Shown here piece by piece: positions 1 to 9,000 of a stretch of 42,929 bases of DNA. The notes under the pieces were generated by a model. The model searched no databases. It saw only the letters and a list, made by a program, of their open reading frames with translations, and had not been told where the DNA came from. Each line of letters opens with the position of its first letter. Position 1 is the first letter of the stretch. Source of the stretch: Stutzerimonas kirkiae (lineage in GTDB: Bacteria > Pseudomonadota > Gammaproteobacteria > Pseudomonadales > Pseudomonadaceae); contig NZ_QJUO01000036.1 in assembly GCF_004327335.1 (NCBI RefSeq), forward strand, positions 1-42,929, in the 5' to 3' direction. The position numbers and the translations under genes are program-made.

Positions 1-175
1 CCTCATTACGCCTTGGCGCGTGAGCAAAGCAGCGTGCGGACCATGGGCGGGCAATGACGGGCCCCATCGCCCAGATGTTGAAGAGTGAGCCTGCCTGCGC
101 TGCCCCATGTCGTGGCGTGAAAAACGCTACCCTTTGCCATGATTAGGCCGCAGGCGGCTTCAACTCCGGCAGACC

Positions 176-1024
176 CTAGATCATCTCCAGAGGCACCTTG
201 CGCCGCGGTGCTGGAAACATCGCGTCCAGCGCCGCCAGGTCCTTTGAGCCAAGCTGGATCGCCAGCGCCTCCCGGTTGTCCCGGGCGTGGGCCGCCGAAC
301 CAGCCTTGGGAATGGCGATGATGCCGGGGTGGGCCAGTATGAAGGCAAGTGCGACCTGTGCCGGGGCCAGGTTCCGCGCCCGTGCGAACTGGATGAGCCC
401 GGCATGGCGCAACAACCGTCCTTCGTCGAGCGGTGAATAGGCCATGACACCGATGCCGCGCGCCTGGCACCAGGGCAGCAGATCGAACTCGATGCCTCTG
501 CGCGACAGATTGTAGAGCACCTGGTTGACCGCGACCCGATCGCCACCCGGCACGGCCAGCAGGTCTTCCATGTCGGCGACATCGAAATTGGACACGCCCC
601 AGGCGCCAATCTTTCCTTCCGCTTTCAACTCCTCGAAGGTCGCGACCGTTTCCGCCAGCGGTGTGTCCTCTTCCCGCCAGTGCAGGAGATAGAGGTCGAT
701 GCGTTCGACGCCCAGATGGCTCAGGCTGCGCTCGCAGGCGGCGCGAACGCCCTGGTGCGAGGCATTCGACGGCAGCACCTTGCTGACGACGAAAACCTCG
801 TCCCGCCGGCCGAGCAACGCTTCCCCGACGACACACTCCGAAGCGCCATCCCCATACATTTCAGCCGTGTCGATCAGCGTCATACCCAGCGCCATGCCCT
901 GGCGCAGACTGTCGACTTCCATTGCAATGGATGCCTTTCCGTCGCCCATGTGCCAGGTGCCCTGCCCGAGAATCGGCACGGACTGCCCTGACGGCAGCGT
1001 GATGGTTGGAAGTCGAGTATTCAT
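176..1024 (-). CDS. Aldo/keto reductase
   Basis: A 282-residue NAD(P)H-dependent aldo/keto reductase of the prokaryotic type, expected to reduce aldehydes or ketones in the cytoplasm. The catalytic tetrad of the family is visible: Asp52 and Tyr57 (in [10 protein letters not shown]), Lys82 (VVSKVLP) and His115 (LYLLHW). The later segments GVSNFDV and AIPKAG match substrate- and cofactor-binding parts of the barrel. Length is normal for the family. It lies downstream of, and on the same strand as, the cupin, PotF-type and amine oxidase genes, separated by about 160 bases, so it may have its own promoter or be read from theirs. A role in clearing aldehydes made by the upstream amine oxidase is an inference from position only. 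The physiological substrate is unknown. Confidence 0.9.
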   Translation of the reverse strand: MNTRLPTITLPSGQSVPILGQGTWHMGDGKASIAMEVDSLRQGMALGMTLIDTAEMYGDGASECVVGEALLGRRDEVFVVSKVLPSNASHQGVRAACERSLSHLGVERIDLYLLHWREEDTPLAETVATFEELKAEGKIGAWGVSNFDVADMEDLLAVPGGDRVAVNQVLYNLSRRGIEFDLLPWCQARGIGVMAYSPLDEGRLLRHAGLIQFARARNLAPAQVALAFILAHPGIIAIPKAGSAAHARDNREALAIQLGSKDLAALDAMFPAPRRKVPLEMI

Positions 1025-1185
1025 TGGCTTTCCTCTTTCGACAGGCCCGTCGTACTGGCAACGGGTACGTTTATCTCAATTCGCCCCGCGCGGCAGTCGC
1101 CACTGCCACTGAGGGCCGGCCCGGACAACCGGTTCGGAGAAATCGCTGAACCGCCGGCATGCACGCGCCAGCCGATGGAGGCGGC

Positions 1186-1506
1186 TTACGCGCCCTGAAT
1201 GATCAGGTAGTACTTGCGTACCGTTTCCAGGGTTTCCCAGCGCCCTCGGAAACCAGCCGGCATGATGAAAGTATCGCCCGCGGCGTATATCGCCTCATGG
1301 CCGTCTTCGGTCGTCAGGCGCACCCTGCCTTGCAACAGGGTGCACAGTTCACACTGCCCGGTGCCGAAATCCAGCTCGATGATGCCTGGCTCGGCTGCCC
1401 AGAAGCCGCTATCGATACCCAGCGCAGCGTCCTGGTAGAAAGTGTGGCTCTGTTCCGGCCCGGTCACGGGTTGCTCGGCGAAGCGTATGGAGGCGGGGAT
1501 GGCCAT
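1186..1506 (-). CDS. Small cupin protein (DUF861, Cupin_3)
   Basis: A 106-residue single-domain cupin of the DUF861 type, related to the cupin half of (S)-ureidoglycine aminohydrolase. The family pattern is visible: ELCTLLQG, RLTTEDG, YAAGDTFIMPAGFRGRW and a late KYY. The ATG at 1506 is chosen because an AGGAAA Shine-Dalgarno sequence lies about seven bases before it. A GTG two codons upstream in frame has no spacing to that site. The gene begins a few bases inside the end of the PotF-type gene, so the two are translationally linked. Proteins of this family often sit next to FAD amine oxidase and polyamine genes in pseudomonads. Function is unproven: either a small-molecule binding protein or an enzyme acting on the oxidation product. 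Confidence 0.85.
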   Translation of the reverse strand: MAIPASIRFAEQPVTGPEQSHTFYQDAALGIDSGFWAAEPGIIELDFGTGQCELCTLLQGRVRLTTEDGHEAIYAAGDTFIMPAGFRGRWETLETVRKYYLIIQGA

Positions 1507-1508
1507 GT

Positions 1509-2594
1509 TCACTTTCCTGTCTTGAAGGTAGTCCAGATGCGATTGGTCAGGCGCAGGGTCTTTCTGTCCTGGTCGGCGTTGACCGTCATGCGCGACAGTT
1601 GCTCGGGGCCTGGATAGATGTTGGGGTTGTCACGCAGTTCGGTATTGGTCAGAGAGGCCGCTGCCTGGTTGGGATGGGCATAGTGCAGGTAATTGGCGAC
1701 TTCGCTGATGACTTCGGGGCGCATCATGAAGTCGATGAACTGGTGCGCTTCACGCTTGTTCCTGGCGTCGGCCGGGATGGCGAACATATCGAACCACAGG
1801 TTGCTCCCTTCCTTCGGCAAACGGTAGTCGATGTGATACGGCTTGCCGGCCTCGGCGGCGGATTGCTGGGCCTGCAGGATGTCGCCGCTGTAGCCGAAGG
1901 CCACGCAGATATCGCCATTGGCCAGGTCGCCGAAGTATTTGGTCGAGTTGATCGAAGTCACCGATGGCCGCAGCTCCAGCAACTTCCGCTCGACCAGGCG
2001 ATAGTCTTCTTCCTGCTGGGTATTGGGGTCCCGCTGCAGGTACTTGAGCATGCTGGGGATGACCCGGGAAGGACCGTCGATGAAGGCGACGCCGCATTGC
2101 TTCAACTGGCTGAGATTACCGGGCTCGAACAGCAGCGCCAGTGAATCGACCGGAGCATTCTCGCCCAGCACGGCCCGCACTTTCTCCACGTTGTAGCCGA
2201 TACCCACGCTGCCCCACAGGTAGGGCACGCCATACTGGTTGCCCGGGTCGGCCGATTCCAATTGCTTGAGCAGGTGGCTGTCGAGGTTATCCCAGTTCGG
2301 TAGCTGGGCACGATCCAGTGGCGCATAGACACCGGCGCGGATGTGCCGGGTCAGGAAGTCGCTGGGCACGACCACCAGGTCGTAGCCGCTGTTACCGGTG
2401 AGCATCCTCGCTTCCAGCGTCTCATCGGAGTCGAAGGTACCGAGGAATACCTTGATGCCCGTTTCCCGCTCGAACTTGCGCAGGGTATCCGGCCCCAGGT
2501 AGTCGGCCCAGTTGTACAGGTTGAGGTCCGCAGCCTGGGCGCCGGCGCAGAACAGCGTAGCGGCCAGGGCCAGGTAATGGGGCAAAGTACGCAT
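1509..2594 (-). CDS. Polyamine ABC transporter periplasmic binding protein (PotF/SpuD-like)
   Basis: A 361-residue periplasmic substrate-binding protein of the PotD/PotF family. The signal peptide is MRTLPHYLALAATLFCAGAQA, cut before ADLNLYNW. NLYNWADYLGPDTLRKFERETG is the hallmark N-terminus of spermidine/putrescine binders. Later segments GYDLVVVPSDF, GVPYLWGSVGIGYN, AFGYSGD and YRLPKEGSNLWFDMFAIP line the ligand cleft in the family. The ATG at 2594 is chosen over an in-frame upstream one because CAGGAGG stands five bases before it and it gives a clean signal peptide. It lies 40 bases after the FAD oxidase gene. No partner ATPase or permease gene is nearby, so it must borrow membrane components from elsewhere or act as a sensor. 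Polyamine binding is a family inference. Confidence 0.92.
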   Translation of the reverse strand: MRTLPHYLALAATLFCAGAQAADLNLYNWADYLGPDTLRKFERETGIKVFLGTFDSDETLEARMLTGNSGYDLVVVPSDFLTRHIRAGVYAPLDRAQLPNWDNLDSHLLKQLESADPGNQYGVPYLWGSVGIGYNVEKVRAVLGENAPVDSLALLFEPGNLSQLKQCGVAFIDGPSRVIPSMLKYLQRDPNTQQEEDYRLVERKLLELRPSVTSINSTKYFGDLANGDICVAFGYSGDILQAQQSAAEAGKPYHIDYRLPKEGSNLWFDMFAIPADARNKREAHQFIDFMMRPEVISEVANYLHYAHPNQAAASLTNTELRDNPNIYPGPEQLSRMTVNADQDRKTLRLTNRIWTTFKTGK

Positions 2595-2634
2595 GTGGGC
2601 CTCCTGAGGCGAACGATAGTGGTTGTATGGAAAC

Positions 2635-4059
2635 TCAGCCGGCCTTGAAGTCGGGGGACACCAGGTGGCTGACACCCGATGCCAGGGCTCTGGCCAGGGA
2701 TCGTCGCCAGGGCGCGCTGTGCGGATTGTTCAATACCGCGTCTTCGTGGCTATAGACGGCGCTCACTGCGCTGTAGCCCAGCCAGCGGCAGGGTTCGGGC
2801 TCCCAGCGCCGCAATGCCTGGAACAGGCTGCGCCCGCGCACCACCCAGGGCGCTCGCGCATAAAGGGTGTCGCGCTCGAGGATAAGATCGGCCAGGGTAC
2901 GGCCGGCCAGATAGGCGGCAGCGACGCCCTCGCCACCATAGCCACCGGCGCAGGCGAGCCCATGGCGCTCGTCACACAGCATGTAGGGGCGGAAATGGCG
3001 GGTCATGCCGAGGTTGCCGCCCCAACCGTAATCGACCGGGACCTCGGCCAACTGCGGGAAAAGCTCCAGCATCAGATTGCGCCGCAAGCCCAACTCCCCG
3101 TCGCTCAACTGGAAATCTTCCCGGAGGCGCCCGCCAAAGCGGTAGCTGCCACGCGCGCCGAACACCAGACGATTGTCCCGGGAACGATGGAAATAGGTGA
3201 CCTGGTGACTGCACTCATGGGCCGCCTCGCCATGATGCAGGCCAATCTCATCCCACTGTGCGTCACTCAGTGGTGCGGTGGCGATCTGCAGGCTCTGCAC
3301 CGCCAATTGATAGCGCCCGAGTGGCGGGCACTCGGCAGCATAGCCTTCGACGCAGGGCACCACCCAGCGGCTCGTGACTGGGTGGCCCGCCACCCTCATG
3401 CCTCCAGCCGACCAATGCTCGACAGGGCTGTTCTCGTAGATGGCGACACCGCGGCGCTCGAGGCTGGCCGCCAGGCCCAGCACCAACCGGGCAGGCTGGA
3501 TGGTGGCGCAATGTGGCGTGAACATCCCACCGTAGGCGTTGGCCACATGCAGGCGTGTGGACAACTCGTCCACGGTCAGTTGCCGATAGTCTTCTTCGCT
3601 GTAGCCAAAAGCGTACAGGGCCTTGAGTTCCTCATGCAGCCAGCGCAACTGCTCGGGGTAGCGGGCGGCACAGGTGAGCACGCCGCCCTTGCGGTAGCCG
3701 CAGTCGATATCCTCCTGCAACAGCACCTGTTCCACGCAGTCCGGAATGCTCTGCACAACGTTCAGCAGAGCGCGTTTCTCGTCCATGGGCAGGCCATGGA
3801 GCATCTGCTCCATGCCGAGAATCCGGCCGAGCAGCCAGCCACCATTGCGCCCGGATGCGCCATGGCCGACACCACGAGCCTCGAACACGGCGATGCGCAA
3901 CCGCGGCGCCTGCTGCTTGAGGTACCAGGCCGTCCACAGGCCGGTGAAACCGGCGCCGATGATGGCTACATCGAGGTCCAACGGTTGAGTGACGGATGGC
4001 CGGACGGTATTCAGGTGTTGCACCTGGTCCATCCACAGACTGACAGCGGGAGATCGCAT
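2635..4059 (-). CDS. FAD-dependent amine oxidase (DadA/PuuB/PauB-like)
   Basis: A 474-residue flavoprotein of the DAO (glycine/D-amino acid oxidase) superfamily, closest in layout to gamma-glutamylputrescine oxidase PuuB and the pseudomonad PauB enzymes, which oxidise (glutamylated) polyamines to aldehydes. The dinucleotide-binding motif is near the N-terminus (VAIIGAGFTGLWTAWYL), followed by GASGRNGGW, which binds the flavin in this family. A C-terminal GYGGEGVAAAYLAGRTLADL closes the FAD site. The start at 4059 is preceded by GGAG at suitable spacing; longer in-frame readings overlap the regulator gene and lack conserved sequence. It follows the AraC-type regulator by 70 bases and precedes the PotF-type gene by 40. 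The context supports polyamine or related amine catabolism; the exact amine is unknown. Confidence 0.9.
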   Translation of the reverse strand: MRSPAVSLWMDQVQHLNTVRPSVTQPLDLDVAIIGAGFTGLWTAWYLKQQAPRLRIAVFEARGVGHGASGRNGGWLLGRILGMEQMLHGLPMDEKRALLNVVQSIPDCVEQVLLQEDIDCGYRKGGVLTCAARYPEQLRWLHEELKALYAFGYSEEDYRQLTVDELSTRLHVANAYGGMFTPHCATIQPARLVLGLAASLERRGVAIYENSPVEHWSAGGMRVAGHPVTSRWVVPCVEGYAAECPPLGRYQLAVQSLQIATAPLSDAQWDEIGLHHGEAAHECSHQVTYFHRSRDNRLVFGARGSYRFGGRLREDFQLSDGELGLRRNLMLELFPQLAEVPVDYGWGGNLGMTRHFRPYMLCDERHGLACAGGYGGEGVAAAYLAGRTLADLILERDTLYARAPWVVRGRSLFQALRRWEPEPCRWLGYSAVSAVYSHEDAVLNNPHSAPWRRSLARALASGVSHLVSPDFKAG

Positions 4060-4129
4060 GACTGGGGCTCCATGAAACCATGGCGTCACTCTAGTCAGGC
4101 ATGTGGGGCACGTCCTGCCTCCGGGCCCG

Positions 4130-4909
4130 TCAGGAATTCCTGCGCTGCTGTTCCCTCCAGTGCCTGGGCGACAGCCCCGTACGCTCGCGGAAACAGCGGT
4201 AGAAAACCGACAGTGAATTGAAGCCCACGGCAAACGCCAGGTCGTCCAGGCGGGCCGTGGGTTGCATGTCGAGCCGGCGGAACAGTTCGTCCATGCGTGC
4301 ATTGCTCAGATACTGATAGAAGTTCATTCCCAGCACCTGGTTGAGCAGATGCGATACCTGATTACGGGTATAACCCAGCGCCGCGGCGACCTTGGCCAGG
4401 CTCAGCCCCGCATCGAGATAGGGGCGCTCGGTATGGAAGTAGTGCTGCAGATCCAGCAGCATCAACTGGAGGGCGCGTTCGCTCAGCCCCAGCCGGGCCT
4501 CTCCCGATTCATCGCCGCTTTCACGCAAACGCGAGGCGTATTCATGGACACGCCAGATGAGCCGGTCACGCACCGTGATCGCTTCGCACACGCGCAGGGT
4601 CGCCAGTTGCCCCCGCGGCAATGTCAGGCGTGCTTCGTACTGGATGAACGCCGTGTCGCCGTCCACCCTGATTTCATCGGTGTAGGTGATGTGCTGGGAA
4701 GGACCGCTGGGGAAGGAGCGGCACACATACTGCTGTAACCGCTCCAGGGGGATCTGCCGGTTGTTGAAGAAATCGAAGTATTCGATCCGCGGATGAAACA
4801 GGGCCATGAGGCCGCTGCTGTCCTGGGCGATCCAGAGGGCATGGTAATGCTCGACCACCGTGCGGGTGATCGCCTCTGTCGTGCCGAGTGGAGATAGGCG
4901 CGCGGACAT
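4130..4909 (-). CDS. AraC-family regulator with SnoaL/NTF2-like sensor domain
   Basis: A 259-residue protein (from the ATG at 4909) with two parts. Residues about 8-130 look like a SnoaL/NTF2-fold domain (HYHALWIAQDSSGLMALFHPRIEYFDFF is typical of its first helix and strand). Residues about 155-259 form an AraC/XylS helix-turn-helix module: SLAKVAAALGYTRNQVSHLL is the first HTH, DLAFAVGFNSLSVFYRCFRERTG the second with the usual signature. Ligand sensing by a SnoaL-like fold is unusual for AraC proteins, which usually carry a cupin-like arm. It leads the amine oxidase cluster and probably controls it. Start is uncertain: an ATG at 4987 has a GGGGGA sequence upstream, but the added residues look non-conserved. 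Confidence 0.85.
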   Translation of the reverse strand: MSARLSPLGTTEAITRTVVEHYHALWIAQDSSGLMALFHPRIEYFDFFNNRQIPLERLQQYVCRSFPSGPSQHITYTDEIRVDGDTAFIQYEARLTLPRGQLATLRVCEAITVRDRLIWRVHEYASRLRESGDESGEARLGLSERALQLMLLDLQHYFHTERPYLDAGLSLAKVAAALGYTRNQVSHLLNQVLGMNFYQYLSNARMDELFRRLDMQPTARLDDLAFAVGFNSLSVFYRCFRERTGLSPRHWREQQRRNS

Positions 4910-5263
4910 CTGCAGGGCTACCGGTCGGATGGAGTTCCGAATGATGTCGCCTGCGCACCGGGAAGTGCAATGGCGGGATTGCGTCATACCCGTCCCCCGC
5001 CATTGACGGGCGACCGGCCGATGGAAGCTTCGCCACCAGCCGGCGCTTCTGAAAGCGCCGGCCGGGTCCATTCAACCACGCCAGGACAACCCCGCCCGTC
5101 CCGAAGCGTGCGCCTCAGGCTTGCGATATGGCCTGAACACCCCCTAGACTCCCCCGAATCATTCTTGTCCGCCTATTCTGCACGGCGCCTTGCCATGACC
5201 CGGCAAGCCCGCTACGGGGGCCTGTGCCGAAGAAAAACTCAAGCCCGGGGCATGAGGTCAACT
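4910..5263. other. Divergent intergenic region between the AraC-type and L,D-transpeptidase genes
   Basis: About 350 bases between two outward-facing genes, so it should hold both promoters. No convincing -35/-10 pair stands out on either strand. The clear structure is a perfect 10-bp hairpin at 5039-5062 (GCCGGCGCTT, loop CTGA, AAGCGCCGGC) without a T-run, so it does not look like an intrinsic terminator. If the regulator starts further upstream at 4987, its leader is shorter than given here. Confidence 0.4.
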
Positions 5264-5980
5264 ATGTCGAATCCGTTCAAGCGGCTCTGCCTCGGCGCAG
5301 GGCTTTTTATCCTGTCATCGTCCGTTTTCGCTGCCCACACCGCCTACAAGCCCCTGGTCGACACGCTCGCCCACGTGGCACCCGCCCTGGACCGCAAGGT
5401 ACTGACCCACGCCGTGGCCGCCATGCAGTGCGCCGTCAACAATGGCGCCACACCCGCCCGGCGGCTGGCGGTGATCGACTTCTCCCTGCCTTCCTCCGAA
5501 CGCCGCCTGTGGATCTTCGACCTGCAGCAGAAAAAGCTGCTGCTGGAGGACCTGGTCGCCCACGGGCAGAAATCCGGCGAAAACCTGGCCACGCGCTTCT
5601 CCAACCGGGTCGGTAGCCACCAATCGAGCATCGGCCTGTTCCGCACCGCCGAAAGCTACAGCGGCAAGCACGGTTACTCGTTGCGCATGGACGGCCTGGA
5701 ACCCGGCATCAACGACCGCGCCCGCGAGCGCGCCATCGTCGTGCACGCCGCCGACTACGTGAACCCCGCATGGATCACCAGCCAGGGCCGTATCGGCCGT
5801 AGCCAGGGCTGCCCGGCGGTACGCCCGGAGGTGGCGCGCATGGTGGTCGATAGCCTCAAGGGCGGGCAGTTCATGTTTTCCTGGTACCCGGACCAGCAAT
5901 GGCTGCAATCCTCGCTCTACCTGAATTGCGAGGCCAAGCAGGTGGCCAGCATTCTCGCCGCCCACGTCTCGGACAGTTGA
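5264..5980 (+). CDS. Secreted murein L,D-transpeptidase catalytic-domain protein (YkuD_2 type)
   Basis: A 238-residue exported protein with an L,D-transpeptidase-like catalytic domain of the YkuD_2 group. Residues 1-24 are a signal peptide (FKRLCLGAGLFILSSSVFA). The catalytic region is visible: His161 in AIVVHAADYV and the S-Q-G-C motif at Ser180-Cys183 in GRIGRSQGCPAV, Cys183 being the expected nucleophile. IGLFRTAESYSGKHGYSLRMDGLE is typical of this subgroup, and catalysis would act on peptidoglycan peptides in the periplasm. The ATG at 5264 is preferred because GAGG stands five bases before it; an alternative ATG lies four codons upstream. It is followed by a REP half-element and then recC. 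Activity on cross-links is a family-level inference. Confidence 0.88.
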   Translation: MSNPFKRLCLGAGLFILSSSVFAAHTAYKPLVDTLAHVAPALDRKVLTHAVAAMQCAVNNGATPARRLAVIDFSLPSSERRLWIFDLQQKKLLLEDLVAHGQKSGENLATRFSNRVGSHQSSIGLFRTAESYSGKHGYSLRMDGLEPGINDRARERAIVVHAADYVNPAWITSQGRIGRSQGCPAVRPEVARMVVDSLKGGQFMFSWYPDQQWLQSSLYLNCEAKQVASILAAHVSDS

Positions 5981-5991
5981 CGGGCCAACCC

Positions 5992-6017
5992 CGTGGGAGC
6001 GGGCTTGCCCGCGAAGC
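5992..6017. repeat. REP-type half-element
   Basis: GTGGGAGCGGGCTTGCCCGCG is the core of the extragenic palindromic repeat common in Pseudomonas genomes, with the small internal hairpin GCGGGC/GCCCGC. Only one half-element is seen; the inverted partner is not present before the recC start. It separates the L,D-transpeptidase gene from recC and may stabilise or end the upstream transcript. Confidence 0.7.
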
Positions 6018-6087
6018 GTCTATGGCCCGTGGGCCCTGGCCGCGCCTACGGAGGTTCGCCCGGTAGAAGCCCACACGGAGTTCACCG

Positions 6088-9000
6088 ATGCAGGACGAGC
6101 AGGCGCTGCCCCCCGGATTCATGGTGGTGCATGGCAACCACCTGGAGGACCTGCGCGAGCTGGCCCTGCAATGGATGCGCAAGCATCCGCTGCGCCCCCT
6201 GGAAAACGAAGTGCTGCTGGTACAGAGCAACGGCATCGCGCAGTGGCTGAAACTGGCGCTGGCCGCCGAAGAGGGGCTGGGCATCGCCGCCGCGATCCAG
6301 GTGGAACTGCCGGCGCGCTTTCTCTGGCAGGCCTACCGCAGCGTGCTGGGCGACGAGCAGACACCCGAACACTCGCCGCTGGACAAGCAGCCTCTGACCT
6401 GGCGCCTGATGCGCCTGCTGCCGGAATTGCTGCAAGCGCCCGCCTTCGCGCCGCTGCAACGCTTCCTGGCGAACGACCAGGACCTGCGCAAACGCCACCA
6501 GTTGGCCGAACGCCTGGCCGACCTGTTCGACCAGTACCAGGTCTATCGCGCCGACTGGCTGGCCGACTGGGCTGAAGGGCGCGACCAGTTGCGCACCTCG
6601 CGCCGGGGGATCCGCCCGCTGGAGGACAACGCCCGCTGGCAGGCCGAGCTGTGGCGCGCGCTGCTGGCCGATGTCGGCCCCGAGCACCTGGCCGGCAGCC
6701 GCGCCGGGGTGCATCCACGCTTCCTCGAACGCCTGCGTACGCTGGAGGCCGCGCCCGCCGGCCTGCCCCGGCGCATCACCGTGTTCGGCATCTCCTCGCT
6801 GCCGGCGCAGACCCTCGAAGCCCTGGCGGCGCTGGCGCGTTTCAGCCAGGTACTGCTGTGCGTGCACAACCCCTGCCAGCACCACTGGGGCGATATCGTC
6901 GAAGATAAGGACCTGTTGCGCCACGAATACCGCCGCCAGCAACGCAAACCGGGGCTGAGCGCCAATCTCGACGCAAGCGAGTTGCACCAGCACGCCCACC
7001 CGCTGCTGGCGGCCTGGGGCAAGCAGGGCCGCGACTATATGAACCTGCTCGACCAGCACGACCAACCGCACGGCTACCAGCAGCGCTTCGCTGCCCTGGG
7101 CGGGCGTATCGACCTGTTCGGCGAGGCGAACAGCCGCCACCTGCTCGGCCAGTTGCAGGATGACATCCTCGACCTGCGGCCCCTGGCGGAAACCCGCGAG
7201 CATTGGCCGCCGTTCGACCCGTCGCGGGACCATTCGCTGCGCTTCCAGCTGGCCCACAGTGCCCAACGCGAAGTGGAAATCCTCCACGACCAGTTGCTGC
7301 AGCGCTTCAATGACGAAGCCGACCTGCGCCCGCGCGACATCATTGTCATGGTGCCGGATATCAATACTTATGCGCCGCATATCCAGGCGGTGTTCGGCCA
7401 GTATGGCCACGACGACCCACGCCATATCCCCTTCACCCTGGCCGACCAGGGCCGCCGTGGCCGCGACCCGCTGCTGATCGCCCTGGAGCACCTGCTCAAG
7501 CTGCCCGATACGCGGCTGAACGTCAGCGAAGTACTCGACCTGCTCGATATCGCCGCGTTGCGCGAGCGCTTCGCCATCGGCGCCGGCGACCTGCCCACCC
7601 TGCAACGCTGGATCGAAGGCGCCGGGGTGCGCTGGGGGCTGGACGCCGCCCACCGCGGCAGCCTCGGGCAGAGCGACGGCCTGGAGCAGAACACCTGGCA
7701 CTTCGGCCTGCGGCGCATGCTGCTCGGCTATGCCATGGGCGACAGCGGCGCCTGCGCCGGCATCGAGCCCTTCGACGAGATCGGCGGCCTGGAGGCGGTG
7801 CTGATCGGGCCGCTGGTGCGCCTGCTCGACGAACTGCAACAGGCCCTGCAGGCCCTGCGCCAGCCGGCCACGCCACAGGCCTGGGGCGAGCGCCTGCGGC
7901 AATTGCTGGAGCGCTTCTTCCTGGCGCGCGACGAGCGCGAGGAAATCCTCCTCGGGCAACTGCTGGAAGCCCTCGATAGCTGGCTCGAACTCTGCGCCCA
8001 GGCGCACCTGGAGCAGCCGCTGCCGCTGACCGTGGTGCGCGAGGCCTGGCTCGGCGGCCTCGACGAGAGCCGCCTGAGCCAGCGCTTCCTGGCTGGCGCG
8101 GTGAACTTCTGCACGCTGATGCCGATGCGCGCCATTCCCTTCCGCCAGGTCTGCCTGCTCGGCATGAACGATGGCGACTACCCGCGCAGCCAGGCACCGC
8201 TGGACTTCGACCTGATGGCCGGCGACTACCGCCCCGGCGACCGCTCGCGCCGCGAGGACGACCGCTACCTGCTGCTGGAGGCGCTGCTTTCAGCCCGCGA
8301 CCGGCTTTATATCAGTTGGGTCGCGCGCAGCATCCGCGACAACAGCGAACGCCCGCCCTCGGTGCTGATCGGCCAGTTGCGCGACCACCTGGGCAACGGC
8401 TGGCGCCTGGCCGATGGCGGCGACCTGCTGGCCGCGCTGACCACCGAACACCCGCTGCAACCCTTCAGCCGACGCTATTTCAGCCAGGATGACGGCCCAT
8501 TGTTCAGCTATGCCCGCGAATGGGCCGCCGTACACCAGCCGGGCGCTCACGAGCGGGCTGATGCGCCACTGGCCGAACAGCCGCAGGAACAACCGCTGGA
8601 ACTGGAAAGCCTGCAAAGCTTCCTGCGCGCGCCGGTGCGCTTCTTCTTCAGCCGACGGCTCAAGGCCTATCTGGACGAAGCGCAGCAGACCGAACTGGAC
8701 AGCGAACCCTTCGCCCTGGACGGCCTGCAACGCCACCAGATGCAGCAGCAGTTGCTGGAAGCCGCCAGCCTGGCGCCCGATTACCAGCAGGCGCTGGAAC
8801 GGCAGGCCGCGCAACTGCAACGCAGCGGGCAACTGCCCCTGGCCGGTTTCGGTACACGCCTGCGCGAGCAGTTGCTGCAACCCCTGCCACAGCAGATACG
8901 CCGCTACCACGCGCTCTGCGCTGGCCTCTCCGAACCGCGGGAGACCCCCAGCCAGGTGTCTTTCGAACAGGACGGCCTGCGCCTGAGCGGCTGGCTGAGC

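Noticed and set aside
1..175. Gene in the left margin
   Set aside because: Only shadows of the aldo/keto reductase frame extend here; no start, ribosome-binding site or family match.
6082..8007. Very long open frame on the minus strand opposite recC (and similar ones opposite recB and recD)
   Set aside because: High-GC third positions keep antisense frames open; the translations are low-complexity, Gln/Ala/Arg-rich and match no family, while the sense strand encodes clear RecBCD.
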